This document shows positions 14,220 to 21,099 of a DNA stretch of 21,099 bases, in pieces. The first letter of the stretch is position 1, and every line of letters begins with the position of its first letter. Under the pieces are notes generated by a model that was given only the letters and a program-made list of their open reading frames with translations, was not told where the DNA came from and did not search any database. The stretch is from an uncultured Flavobacteriales bacterium (lineage in GTDB: Bacteria; Bacteroidota; Bacteroidia; Flavobacteriales_E; Vicingaceae), in contig CALALS010000209.1 in NCBI GenBank assembly GCA_937925525.1, positions 1 through 21,099 of the forward strand, written 5' to 3'. The translations under genes were made by a program, and so were the position numbers.

Positions 14220-15080
14220 CTAATGAGTAAATACTTCGGGAAGCACCCTAAAGGCAGTCTTTAAGTGCTCTTTATTTATGGAAAGGCTAATGTTTTTTTC
14301 GTTAAAATAGTCAATCATGTTTTCGGTAGGCATATTACCGACTAACTTATCTTCTGCCATCGGGCAACCACCATAACCCTTTAGTGCACCATCAAATCTT
14401 CTGCAGCCACTGTCGTATGCGGCTTCAATTTTTTCCTGCCAGTTATGAGGAGCGGTATGTAAGTGTGCACCAAATTCAACATCCGGAAATTCAGGAACAA
14501 TGTTTTCGAATACATATTTAATTTTTTCAGGATTAGAAACTCCAATGGTATCAGCAAATGATAAAATTCTAATGCCTAATTGACTGAGTTCTTTTGTCCA
14601 CTTCCATACTATTTCTGTATTCCAAGGGTCGTTGTAAGGATTTCCAAACCCCATGGAAATGTAAACTAATAAGGTTTTATTTTTCTTTTCGCATAGGTTT
14701 TGAATAAACTCTACTCTCTTTAAAGATTCTTCAATGGTAGAGTTAGTGTTTCTTAATTGAAACGTTTCGGAGATAGAAAACGGAAAACCTAAAATAGAAA
14801 TTTCATCGAACGCACAGGCTTTAGTAGCACCGGAGTTATTGGCGACAATGCTTAAAAGTTGAGTATTACTATTAGATAAATCTAACAACTTAAGAACGTC
14901 AGCGGTATCTTTCATTTGTGGAATTACCTTAGGAGAAACAAAGCTTCCAAAGTCCAGCACGTCAAAGTTTACATTCAGTAAAGCATTAATATATTTAGCC
15001 TTTAACTCTGTGGGAATGAATTTTTTAATGCCTTGCATTGCATCTCTCGGACATTCGGTTATTTTTACACGATGATTCAT
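14220..15080 (-). CDS. Hydroxymethylglutaryl-CoA lyase (HMG-CoA lyase)-like enzyme
   Basis: 286 residues from ATG 15080; a further-upstream in-frame TTG would only add an unconserved tail. The HMGL/pyruvate-carboxyltransferase TIM barrel is complete: VKITECPRDAMQGI (5-18) with the catalytic Arg-Asp, GAHLHTAPHNW with the metal-binding His pair, RRFDGALKGYGGCPMAED with the active-site loop Cys, and LVGNMPTE. These are the hallmarks of HMG-CoA lyase, which splits HMG-CoA into acetoacetate and acetyl-CoA at the end of leucine breakdown. Other leucine-pathway genes are not in the window. Its start codon overlaps that of the divergent outer-membrane receptor gene. The next gene on the same strand (protease) starts 87 bases beyond its stop. 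Confidence 0.87.
   Translation of the reverse strand: MNHRVKITECPRDAMQGIKKFIPTELKAKYINALLNVNFDVLDFGSFVSPKVIPQMKDTADVLKLLDLSNSNTQLLSIVANNSGATKACAFDEISILGFPFSISETFQLRNTNSTIEESLKRVEFIQNLCEKKNKTLLVYISMGFGNPYNDPWNTEIVWKWTKELSQLGIRILSFADTIGVSNPEKIKYVFENIVPEFPDVEFGAHLHTAPHNWQEKIEAAYDSGCRRFDGALKGYGGCPMAEDKLVGNMPTENMIDYFNEKNISLSINKEHLKTAFRVLPEVFTH
15038..15067 (+). promoter_or_regulatory. Candidate promoter of the TonB-dependent-receptor-like gene, inside the lyase coding region
   Basis: TTG (15038-15040), a 19-bp spacer and TATTTTTA (15060-15067; one mismatch to TAnnTTTG) precede the ATG at 15072 by only 4 bases. The promoter lies wholly within the first codons of the divergent HMG-CoA-lyase gene. 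The corresponding minus-strand promoter would lie inside the receptor gene; TATTTTCG-like and GGTCTTTG sequences are present there but unconvincing. Confidence 0.45.
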
Positions 15081-17495
15081 CAAAGACCGAAAATAACAAA
15101 ATTTCAATTCAGTTTGAAATTCATTTTACTGGCAGGGTTTTTAATCTGCTCTACTTTATTTTATGCTCAAATAGAAGGAACCGTAAAAGGTAGAATCACA
15201 GACATGGAAATTGGCTCTCCATTATTTGCAGCCAATATATGTATACTCAAAGGCGAGCAACAGTTTAGTTGTGTAATTAGCGATGAACAAGGCTATTTTA
15301 TTATTGAAAATATTCCTGTGGGTGAATACAGCTTGGTAGTAAGTGTGTTGGGTTACAAACCATATGTAATGAAAATACTAAAAGTAACTTCCGGTAAACA
15401 AATTGATTTACCTATTTCGTTGGAAGAATCTGCTTTTGAGATTGAAGCATTTGAGGTAAAGTCGTTAAAGCGGGAAGAAGTGAACAATGAATTCTCTACT
15501 ATTAGCTCAAGAACTTTTGCCATTGAAGAAACCGATAGATATGCAGGAAGCAGAGGAGACCCTGCACGAATGGCTAGTAATTTTCCGGGCATAAGAGGCT
15601 CTGACGATAGCAGAAACGATATTGTAATTAGAGGAAATTCTCCTTTAGGTTTGCTTTGGCGAATTGACGGTATTACCGTTCCTAATCCAAGTCACTTTGC
15701 ATTGTTTGGAACCACCGGAGGACCCATCGGAATTTTAAATAATAAAACTCTAGCCAATTCTGATTTTATGACGGCAGCTTTTCCTGCTGAATACGGAAAT
15801 GCATTAGCAGGTGTGTTTGATTTAAAGCTAAGAAACGGTAATGCAAAAAAACATGAGTTTACCGGGCAGTTTGGAGTGATGGGTTTGGAAGCACTTGCGG
15901 AAGGTCCTATCAATAAAGAAAAACATTCTTCTTATTTGGTTTCTTACAGATATTCTACACTATCGTTGTTTACGGCCGCAGGTTTAAAAATAGGTGTTTC
16001 GTCTAATCCTACTTACCAAGACTTAACGTTTAAATTAAACTTCCCTACCAAGAAAGGCTATTTCTCTGTTTTCTCTGTTGCGGGAATAAGTGATATAAAA
16101 CTGTTGGATGCCGACAGAGATTCGTCAGACTTTTCTTTTGGCGATTTGGGACGTGATGTGTATTTCGGTTCTCGCTTAGCGATAATGGGATTTAACTATC
16201 ATCATTTTGTCAATGAAAAAACGTCTATTAAATTTAGTTATTCTCCTTCTTATAGTTCTTCGTATAGCCGACATGACCTAAGAAGAGATACGGCAGATTT
16301 TTCTAAAGTCATTAATCCGCTTCCTTTTGTGAGGAATAGAATGATAGAAATTGACCAAACCGCTCAAGCCATTTTAAATAAAAAGATTGGGAAAAAGCAT
16401 ACATTGAAAACGGGTTTGGTGGCAAAAAACATTGCTATTAATTTTAGTGATAGTGTGTATAGGAAATCTACGGAAAGTTTACAAGAACGAATTACTACCG
16501 TTGACAGAAACGATTTGTTTTTAGTACAAGCCTATGCGCAATGGAAATACAAAATTTCTAAACGCTGGACGGCAAATGGAGGTGTGAATTATTTGCTCTT
16601 TACTTATAACAACTCACAAGCCGTTGAGCCAAGAGCAGGTTTGCGTTTTAATATAAACGACAATTCATCATTGAGTGCGGGCTACGGTATTCATCATCAA
16701 CTACAACCTATCTATACTTACTTTTTAAAAGTAACGGATAAAAACGGAGTAAAAGGTCCGTTTAACCAAAACATGGATTTTACCAGAAGCACGCACTATG
16801 TGTTAGCCTATGAAAATTACTTTTCGGAATTTTTGCGATTTAAGTTAGAAGGATATTATCAATACCTGGATAAAATTCCGGTGCAGTCTGAAGCCAGCAG
16901 TTCCTTTTCTATGATTAATGAAGGAAGAGATATGAATTTTATTGAACTTCCGGGTAAGTTGGTAAATGCAGGAACGGCCGAAAACTATGGCGTTGAAATG
17001 ACCATTGAGAAATTCTTCAACAAGAAATATTTCTTTTTGATTACGGGCTCGCTTTATGAATCTAAATACAAAGGAAGTGATGGCATAGAACGAAACACCG
17101 CTTTTAACGCCAATTATTTATTTAATGTTTTAGGCGCAAAATCGTTTGTTACCAATAAAGAAAAGAAAAACTATTTGACTGTTGGCGGAAAATATACACT
17201 TGGCGGAGGAAACCGATACACGCCTTTTGATGCAGTTAACTCTGATTATTTTAATACGGCTTATTTAACTGACCAGGCGTATTCACAGCAGAGCAAAAAA
17301 TACCAGCGCTTTGATGTTAGGATTTCGCATACGGCCAACCGCAAAAAATCTAGCCATGAGTTGGCGCTGGATTTAATTAATGTGCTCAACATTCAAAACG
17401 TATTGACTAGGATTTATAACCCTATAACCAAAGAAGCTTACGAAGAACCACAATTGGGATTTTTGCCTATATTGTATTACAAAATTCAATTTTAA
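15072..17495 (+). CDS. TonB-dependent-receptor-like outer-membrane protein with carboxypeptidase-regulatory-like domain
   Basis: 807 residues from ATG 15072 (a TTG 39 bases upstream is in frame but lies before the signal). The signal peptide comprises a basic n-region (MIHQRPKITKFQFSLK), a hydrophobic core and LFYAQ. Residues about 34-125 are a CarboxypepD_reg-like beta-sandwich (GRITDMEIGSPLFAANI, ISDEQGYFIIENIPVGEYSLVV, SVLGYK), standard in Bacteroidota receptors. A plug-like region (about 160-260) contains NFPGIRGSDDSRNDIVIRGNSP and WRIDGITVP; then a beta-barrel ends in aromatic ILYYKIQF. No SusD-like partner follows, so a polysaccharide-utilisation role is not supported; the ligand is unknown. 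Its stop overlaps the start of the TPR gene (TAATG). Confidence 0.85.
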   Translation: MIHQRPKITKFQFSLKFILLAGFLICSTLFYAQIEGTVKGRITDMEIGSPLFAANICILKGEQQFSCVISDEQGYFIIENIPVGEYSLVVSVLGYKPYVMKILKVTSGKQIDLPISLEESAFEIEAFEVKSLKREEVNNEFSTISSRTFAIEETDRYAGSRGDPARMASNFPGIRGSDDSRNDIVIRGNSPLGLLWRIDGITVPNPSHFALFGTTGGPIGILNNKTLANSDFMTAAFPAEYGNALAGVFDLKLRNGNAKKHEFTGQFGVMGLEALAEGPINKEKHSSYLVSYRYSTLSLFTAAGLKIGVSSNPTYQDLTFKLNFPTKKGYFSVFSVAGISDIKLLDADRDSSDFSFGDLGRDVYFGSRLAIMGFNYHHFVNEKTSIKFSYSPSYSSSYSRHDLRRDTADFSKVINPLPFVRNRMIEIDQTAQAILNKKIGKKHTLKTGLVAKNIAINFSDSVYRKSTESLQERITTVDRNDLFLVQAYAQWKYKISKRWTANGGVNYLLFTYNNSQAVEPRAGLRFNINDNSSLSAGYGIHHQLQPIYTYFLKVTDKNGVKGPFNQNMDFTRSTHYVLAYENYFSEFLRFKLEGYYQYLDKIPVQSEASSSFSMINEGRDMNFIELPGKLVNAGTAENYGVEMTIEKFFNKKYFFLITGSLYESKYKGSDGIERNTAFNANYLFNVLGAKSFVTNKEKKNYLTVGGKYTLGGGNRYTPFDAVNSDYFNTAYLTDQAYSQQSKKYQRFDVRISHTANRKKSSHELALDLINVLNIQNVLTRIYNPITKEAYEEPQLGFLPILYYKIQF

Positions 17496-18175
17496 TGACT
17501 GATTTCGATACCGCTTCAGATTTCATGAAGCAACATAATTATGAAGAAGCTGTAAAGCATTTTACCAAAGCCGTACAATCGACAGACAAACAATTGGAGT
17601 CGGTGTATTACCGTGCCATTTGTTACCGTAGGTTAGACAAGCACAGCCAGTCTATTGAAGATTTTGAATTTTTGCTGGAAGCCAAGCCCAAAGATGCCGA
17701 TATATGGAGTGAAATGGGCGTTACCTTTTTTCATTTGAAAAAGTATGAGGAAGCCTTTGATGCTTTGCAAAAAGCCAAAGAGTTGGAGCCCGAAAACGCT
17801 TACCGATACAGCAGCCTGGCATACATACAAGCACACATTGGCTTAACCTATGAAGCCATTGACAACTACAAAAAAGCCATTGCGCTTGACCCGACTGATG
17901 AAATTGCACACAACAACCTTGGCTTGATTGAAGAAAATTTGGGTTATGGCAGACAAGCCCAAGACCGCTTTGCCATTGCCGACCAATTGCAAAAAGAAAA
18001 AGAAAGCCAATACAAAGCCGATAATGAGTTGCCGCAAGAAACACAGCCCGAACCTAAAGCAACACCCAAAGAGCCCGAACAAAAACAAGCGGGCTTAGTA
18101 CGCACCATGCTTTCGGTGTTTACCTCACGTGCCAGCCGTAAAGAGTTTTTTGATTTTTGGCTCGGTAAAAAGTAA
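17495..18175 (+). CDS. Tetratricopeptide-repeat protein
   Basis: 226 residues. Residues 1-160 form four to five TPR units (NYEEAVKHFTKAVQ, KHSQSIEDFEFLLEAKP, KYEEAFDALQKAKELEP, LTYEAIDNYKKAIALDP, YGRQAQDRFAIAD). Residues 165-205 are a Pro/Glu/Lys-rich linker, and the tail (206-226) is basic with FFDFWLGKK at the end. There is no signal peptide, so the protein is probably cytoplasmic. TPRs bind partner proteins, and none can be named. Coupling to the outer-membrane receptor through TAATG is the only functional hint. Its codons look richer in G and C than those of the surrounding genes. Confidence 0.85.
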   Translation: MTDFDTASDFMKQHNYEEAVKHFTKAVQSTDKQLESVYYRAICYRRLDKHSQSIEDFEFLLEAKPKDADIWSEMGVTFFHLKKYEEAFDALQKAKELEPENAYRYSSLAYIQAHIGLTYEAIDNYKKAIALDPTDEIAHNNLGLIEENLGYGRQAQDRFAIADQLQKEKESQYKADNELPQETQPEPKATPKEPEQKQAGLVRTMLSVFTSRASRKEFFDFWLGKK

Positions 18176-18249
18176 CTGGTTGATTCGTTAAATGTTGATT
18201 GGTTGATTATGTAGTTCTGATTTCATTTTGAACAGATAAAATGCAGCAT

Positions 18250-18870
18250 TTACTGGGAATCAACATTAATAATTGTTTCGACCAAATTAGTATCTAATCC
18301 AAGTAATTTTAATCCCATCTTTAAAGAGTCTTTGTTTGGTATATTAGTGATTGGAAAGGATTTTAAAGTCTCTTGGATTTCAGTAAAGTCATCAGATTTG
18401 AGTAGATTTTTATTTTTATATGATTCTCTTTTTATAGTTAAGTAATTTACCTCATAATGGGCTTTTTTTACCAAAACCCCATAAGTGGGAGAATATCGAA
18501 TAGTTATGTTTGGTTCATCTTTTCCTAAAAATACATTGTAAACAATGAATTTATCATTTTGGGATAAGTATTCAACCGTTGTGTCTATATAGAAAGCGTG
18601 ATTGTTTTTGTAAAATAATTCTTTACTACTGGCTTCTTGAATCAGGGAATCAAAAAAGCTTTTTTTAAAGCTTAAATTAAAAACCTTTATGCTATCTTGA
18701 TGAGATGTATCAATAACCAATTTTGGGATAGAATTTAATTCATCACCTTTATAAAGTAATTCATAGTTTACAGTATAAGGTTTGTCATCTTCATCCAGTT
18801 GTTTTGTTGAATTGTTTTCACAACCAAAAACTAAAATAGATAGTAACAATATTTGTAATAGCTTATTCAT
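18250..18870 (-). CDS. Putative lipoprotein of unknown function
   Basis: 206 residues. The N-terminus MNKLLQILLLSILVFGC is a lipoprotein signal, with Cys17 as the predicted acylated residue, followed by a polar ENNSTKQLDEDDKP spacer. The rest (about 35-206) is predicted mixed alpha/beta with no motif I recognise. Its start overlaps the end of the upstream membrane-protein gene by 8 bases, so the two are one operon. Convergent with the TPR gene; the 74-bp gap holds three copies of TTGATT but no clear terminator. Confidence 0.75.
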   Translation of the reverse strand: MNKLLQILLLSILVFGCENNSTKQLDEDDKPYTVNYELLYKGDELNSIPKLVIDTSHQDSIKVFNLSFKKSFFDSLIQEASSKELFYKNNHAFYIDTTVEYLSQNDKFIVYNVFLGKDEPNITIRYSPTYGVLVKKAHYEVNYLTIKRESYKNKNLLKSDDFTEIQETLKSFPITNIPNKDSLKMGLKLLGLDTNLVETIINVDSQ

Positions 18871-19354
18871 TTATTTTCTCTTGAATTTCTGATAATATTC
18901 TCTTTTCAAACTCATCTAAAAGCGGCTTATTCTTCCACCACCAAAAGTATTCATTAACTTGAATCCAGCTTCTAGTTTCTAAGTCGTAAATATGAATAAA
19001 CATCAAAGTTGATTTTCGCTTTCCATCTTTTCTAGTAGCTGTTTTTACAACATGGTTTTTATCTGGGTAATAGAAGAAAATATAGTAATAATGGTCAGTA
19101 CTATCTTTTCTACCTTCTTTGAACATAGGCTCTATAAGTTCATTTGGTATTTTAATGTTTTGATTTTCTTCTTTAGCTTCATAGATAATTTGAATTAAAG
19201 AATCTTCAGGTATAGCAAATTCATAAACTTCTGCTCTAGCATAGCTTCCTGGTCCAAAACTCCATGCAATATAGAAAGCGAAAAAGCCCATTAATAAAAA
19301 GGCTATTAAAATTGCAAGTGCAAGAGATATTTTATCTTTAATTTCTTTATCCAT
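18863..19354 (-). CDS. Single-pass membrane protein of unknown function
   Basis: 163 residues. A short cytoplasmic start (MDKEIKDK) is followed by a transmembrane helix at about 10-32 (SLALAILIAFLLMGFFAFYIAW) and a 130-residue presumably periplasmic domain rich in aromatic residues (HYYYIFFYYPDK, SWIQVNEYFWWWKNK). No known domain was recognised. It is the first gene of a two-gene unit with the overlapping lipoprotein. Both are very AT-rich and lack homologues I know; together they may form an envelope-associated pair. Confidence 0.7.
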   Translation of the reverse strand: MDKEIKDKISLALAILIAFLLMGFFAFYIAWSFGPGSYARAEVYEFAIPEDSLIQIIYEAKEENQNIKIPNELIEPMFKEGRKDSTDHYYYIFFYYPDKNHVVKTATRKDGKRKSTLMFIHIYDLETRSWIQVNEYFWWWKNKPLLDEFEKRILSEIQEKINE

Positions 19355-19445
19355 TTCTAGTTTGCCTAGTAAAAATACTCTTTTTCATAAAAAAGTGTGT
19401 GGTTTGCCATTTTGTCAGTCATTTTAAGGGTTTTTTAACAGTTTC

Positions 19446-19494
19446 CCCCTAAAATAGGGGCTTTACTGCCATTTTTGCTTACCTTAATTAAGGT
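19446..19494. promoter_or_regulatory. Short dyad and 14-bp perfect palindrome in the divergent gap
   Basis: CCCCTAAAATAGGGG (19446-19460) has six-base arms around AAA, without a following T-run. ACCTTAATTAAGGT (19481-19494) is a perfect palindrome ending four bases before ATG 19498. Either could be a protein-binding site. The rest of 19355-19445 shows nothing beyond AT-rich upstream sequence of the membrane-protein gene. Confidence 0.4.
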
Positions 19495-19497
19495 TTT

Positions 19498-19641
19498 ATG
19501 GAAGCTAATCTTAGATTCATGAACCTAAATCTAAGATTCAAGGAAACAAATCTCGAATTCAAGAACCCAAATCTAAGATTCAGACAAGCGAATCTCGAAT
19601 TCATGAAAGCAAATCTAAGATTCAAGGAAGTAAATCTTTAA
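19498..19641 (+). CDS. Possible 47-residue heptad-repeat microprotein encoded by the tandem repeat
   Basis: ATG 19498 opens a frame through units 1-7 of the 21-bp array and stops at TAA 19639-19641. Because the unit is seven codons, the peptide is a heptad repeat of N-L-(R/E)-F-x-x-x, with the third position reading R, R, E, R, E, R over the six full units. It is built almost only of N, L, F and charged residues. The palindrome at 19481-19494 lies just before the start. No classic promoter is seen, and the later units contain stops in this frame, so translation is uncertain; it may be only a by-product of the repeat. Confidence 0.25.
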   Translation: MEANLRFMNLNLRFKETNLEFKNPNLRFRQANLEFMKANLRFKEVNL

Positions 19642-19779
19642 TTCAAGAACCCAAATCTAAGATTCAGACAAGCGAATCTCGAATTCAAGAACGTAAAACT
19701 TAGATTCATGAACCTAAATCTTTAATTCACGTTCGTAAATCTTTGTAACAGGTTGGTGAATCTTTAATTATAGTTCGTC
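19507..19779. repeat. Tandem array of thirteen 21-bp units
   Basis: Each unit has a 12-bp core of the type AATCTNNNATTC followed by 9 more variable bases. Units begin at 19507 and every 21 bp thereafter. The NNN is AAG, CGA, TAG or TTA (TTG in unit 12); the AAG form makes AATCTAAGATT, a dyad. Units 3-5 and 7-9 share an exact 48-bp stretch offset by 84 bp (19556-19603 and 19640-19687), and units 1 and 10 share their 9-bp tails, so the array grew by unequal exchange. Units 11-13 decay towards the right end (cores AATCTTTGTAAC and AATCTTTAATTA in units 12 and 13). It lies between divergent genes. Confidence 0.92.
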
Positions 19780-19790
19780 ATTCCCAATTT

Positions 19791-19859
19791 GTCATTTCGA
19801 CTGAAAGGAGAAATCTCTTTGTTTTTTAATATAGATATCTCACATTCGTTCGATATGAC
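19791..19859. repeat. REP-like imperfect palindromic element A
   Basis: Outer arms GTCATTTCGA (19791-19800) and TCGATATGAC (19850-19859) match in 9 of 10 positions. Inner arms around GGAGAAATCTC and AGATATCTCAC also pair imperfectly, so the whole could form a long hairpin. Sequences of the type GTCATTTCGACnGAAnGGAGAAATCTC are common interspersed intergenic elements in Bacteroidota genomes, from general knowledge of the phylum. Confidence 0.6.
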
Positions 19860-19881
19860 AATCAAAGTTTAATTATAGTTC

Positions 19882-19951
19882 GTCATACTTCGCTAAGCAA
19901 TAAAACCGAAAGCTTTGCTTTCTCCTCTTAATCTCAAATGCTCAGCATGAC
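19882..19951. repeat. REP-like imperfect palindromic element B
   Basis: Begins GTCATACTTCGC and ends GCTCAGCATGAC, imperfectly complementary outer arms, with a perfect tip hairpin GAAAGC-TTT-GCTTTC (19909-19923). The right end read backwards, GTCATGCTGAGC, is a familiar REP-like terminus in this phylum. It shares a 19-bp 5' flank, TTTAATTATAGTTCGTCAT, with element A (19868-19886 versus 19763-19781). Confidence 0.5.
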
Positions 19952-19962
19952 ATAAATTTACT

Positions 19963-19994
19963 TTGTTAACTATTTAACTTGTTAACCTATTAAC
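19963..19994. repeat. 16-bp doublet in the pbpC upstream region
   Basis: TTGTTAACTATTTAAC (19963-19978) is followed directly by TTGTTAACCTATTAAC (19979-19994). Each copy contains the palindrome GTTAAC. The remaining sequence to 20078 is AT-rich; TACTTTTA at 20053-20060 is a one-mismatch -7 box for pbpC. Confidence 0.5.
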
Positions 19995-20078
19995 TCATAT
20001 CATTATCACATTATCTAATTAAATAATCATCTCGTCAATTCACATAAACCATTACTTTTATAGCATTAAGCCATTTTG

Positions 20079-21099
20079 TTGAAACAAAAACTAACCAACA
20101 TATTTTTAAAAGGTAAGCGCAAGTATTACTGGGCGGTATTTTTAGTATTGTTTGCCTGGTTTTGGTTTTCCTTACCTAGTAAGCTATTCAGTGACCCAAC
20201 TTCTACCATTTTAGAAGACAACCAAGGACATTTACTGGCTGCCAAAATAGCCACAGACGGGCAGTGGCGTTTCCCTGAATCGGATTCTATTCCCGCTAAA
20301 TATGCCACAGCCGTTAGGTATTTTGAAGATGAGTATTTTCATTATCACCTGGGCGTTAATCCTGTTTCCTTGTTTCGTGCCTTGCGTCAAAACCTTTCTT
20401 CCGATGATATTATAAGTGGTGGCAGCACCATTACCATGCAGCTCATTCGTTTGTCGCGCAAAGGGCAGGAGAGAAGCTATTGGGAAAAACTGATTGAGGT
20501 AATTTTAGCTACTCGGCTAGAGTTGAGTTATAGCAAAAAAGAAATTTTAAATCTGTATGCTTCGCATGCGCCTTTTGGCGGAAATGTGGTAGGGCTTGAA
20601 GCGGCTTCATGGCGCTATTACGGCCGTTCTGCTCATTTGCTTTCCTGGGGAGAAGTGGCTACGCTGGCGGTGTTGCCTAATGCTCCTTCATTAATTTATC
20701 CGGGTAAGAATCAGGAAAAACTACTGGACAAGCGCAATCGTTTATTAGATAAATTACAACAAAACGGAGTGTTGACGGAAGAAGATTGCATGCTGGCAAA
20801 GGCAGAGCCGCTGCCCAACAAGCCGTTTCCGTTACCACAAATTACGCCTCATTTACTAGACCGACTGGCTGCTGAAGGCAAAGAGGGACAGCGGGTAAAG
20901 GCTACCATTCAGCTTTCGTTACAGGAAAAACTGAATGAGTTGGTGGACCGATATCATACCAGTCTGGCGCAAAACGAAGTGCACAATGCGGCTATTTTAG
21001 TGTTAGATGTAAAAAGCGGAAAGGTGTTAGCGTATGTGGGAAACACCAATTGCCCTGAGGAAGAAAGCGGAAGCAAAGTAGATATTATTACTTCTAAAC
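20079..21099 (+). CDS. pbpC: Partial: penicillin-binding protein 1C (glycosyltransferase domain and start of the transpeptidase region)
   Basis: The first 340 residues are present; the gene runs off the window. No ATG fits: a stop at 20067-20069 precedes TTG codons at 20076 and 20079, giving (L/M)KQKLTNIFLKGKRKYYW. One membrane anchor occurs at about 17-32. The family-51 glycosyltransferase domain (about 50-230) has catalytic Glu83 in YFEDEYFHYHLGVNPVSLFRAL, GGSTITMQLIRLSRK (114-128), EVILATRLELSYSKKEILNLYAS, PFGGNVVGLEAASWRYYGR and LAVLPNAPSLIYPGKN, the last typical of PBP1C rather than PBP1A/1B. The sequence then enters the linker and the start of the transpeptidase (NAAILVLDVKSGKVLAYVG). 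It polymerises peptidoglycan strands at the inner membrane. The acyl-enzyme Ser motif is not in the window. Confidence 0.93.
   Translation, partial: MKQKLTNIFLKGKRKYYWAVFLVLFAWFWFSLPSKLFSDPTSTILEDNQGHLLAAKIATDGQWRFPESDSIPAKYATAVRYFEDEYFHYHLGVNPVSLFRALRQNLSSDDIISGGSTITMQLIRLSRKGQERSYWEKLIEVILATRLELSYSKKEILNLYASHAPFGGNVVGLEAASWRYYGRSAHLLSWGEVATLAVLPNAPSLIYPGKNQEKLLDKRNRLLDKLQQNGVLTEEDCMLAKAEPLPNKPFPLPQITPHLLDRLAAEGKEGQRVKATIQLSLQEKLNELVDRYHTSLAQNEVHNAAILVLDVKSGKVLAYVGNTNCPEEESGSKVDIITSK

Noticed and set aside
17721..18044. Minus-strand open frames opposite the TPR gene
   Set aside because: Cys/Phe/Gln-rich translations are typical mirror frames of TPR coding sequence; the TPR repeats on the plus strand explain the region.
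18234..18260. Terminator at AAATGCAGCATTT between the TPR and lipoprotein genes
   Set aside because: It is a palindrome with a one-base centre that cannot form a proper hairpin loop, and no T-run follows on either strand.
19446..19460. CCCCTAAAATAGGGG as an intrinsic terminator
   Set aside because: No T-run follows on either strand and no gene ends nearby; the neighbouring genes diverge from this gap.
19507..19779. CRISPR array
   Set aside because: Units are 21 bp with only 9 bp between 12-bp cores; real arrays have repeats and spacers of roughly 25-40 bp each, and no cas genes are present.

Overview
The window looks like chromosomal DNA from an AT-rich member of the Bacteroidota, probably Flavobacteriia-like. 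The grounds are a subtilase with a type IX secretion (T9SS) C-terminal sorting domain, a CarboxypepD_reg-plus-plug outer-membrane receptor, SpoIIE phosphatase and sulfur-gene families typical of the phylum, promoters of the form TTG-N19/20-TAnnTTTG, and no evident Shine-Dalgarno sequences. No phage, IS element, rRNA, tRNA or CRISPR array was recognised.

Region 1 (1-4447, minus strand). One tightly packed operon reads leftwards from a promoter at 4418-4447: a ribulose-phosphate-3-epimerase-like domain fused to a CBS pair, a type I-beta DAHP synthase, an XRE-type HTH domain fused to a KdsC-type sugar-acid phosphatase, a membrane SpoIIE/PP2C phosphatase, and the start of a probable sterol-desaturase-family protein that leaves the window. 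The first three genes are translationally coupled (ATGA and TAATG overlaps). Both the fusions and the combination are unusual.

Region 2 (4478-8279, minus strand). A sulfur (sulfide/persulfide/sulfite) detoxification locus: a Cys-rich Crp/Fnr regulator, a TauE/SafE permease, a metallo-beta-lactamase persulfide-dioxygenase-like protein with two rhodanese domains, two single-domain rhodaneses and a thioredoxin. Two near-identical 18-bp sites (7624-7641 and 6768-6785) lie exactly 22 bp upstream of -7-like boxes before the permease and dioxygenase genes. This is the geometry of class II activation by an Fnr-type dimer, so I propose a self-contained sulfur-responsive regulon.

Region 3 (8315-10913). 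The gene for ribosomal protein S1 is on the plus strand, with a leader carrying two hairpins that show the same UCCGG loop. It ends in a bidirectional terminator shared with a convergent CoA-binding-protein gene.

Region 4 (10885-18175). A large secreted subtilisin-like protease with PKD domains and an HMG-CoA-lyase-like gene lie on the minus strand. The lyase gene overlaps head-to-head, by 9 bp at the start codons, with a plus-strand TonB-dependent-receptor-like gene, which is coupled to a TPR gene.

Region 5 (18250-21099). Two small overlapping cell-envelope genes of unknown function (a lipoprotein and a single-pass membrane protein) are followed by a 724-bp divergent gap. The gap holds a palindrome, thirteen tandem 21-bp units (the first part readable as a 47-residue heptad-repeat ORF), two REP-like palindromic elements and a 16-bp doublet. 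The 5' part of pbpC (penicillin-binding protein 1C) then runs off the end.
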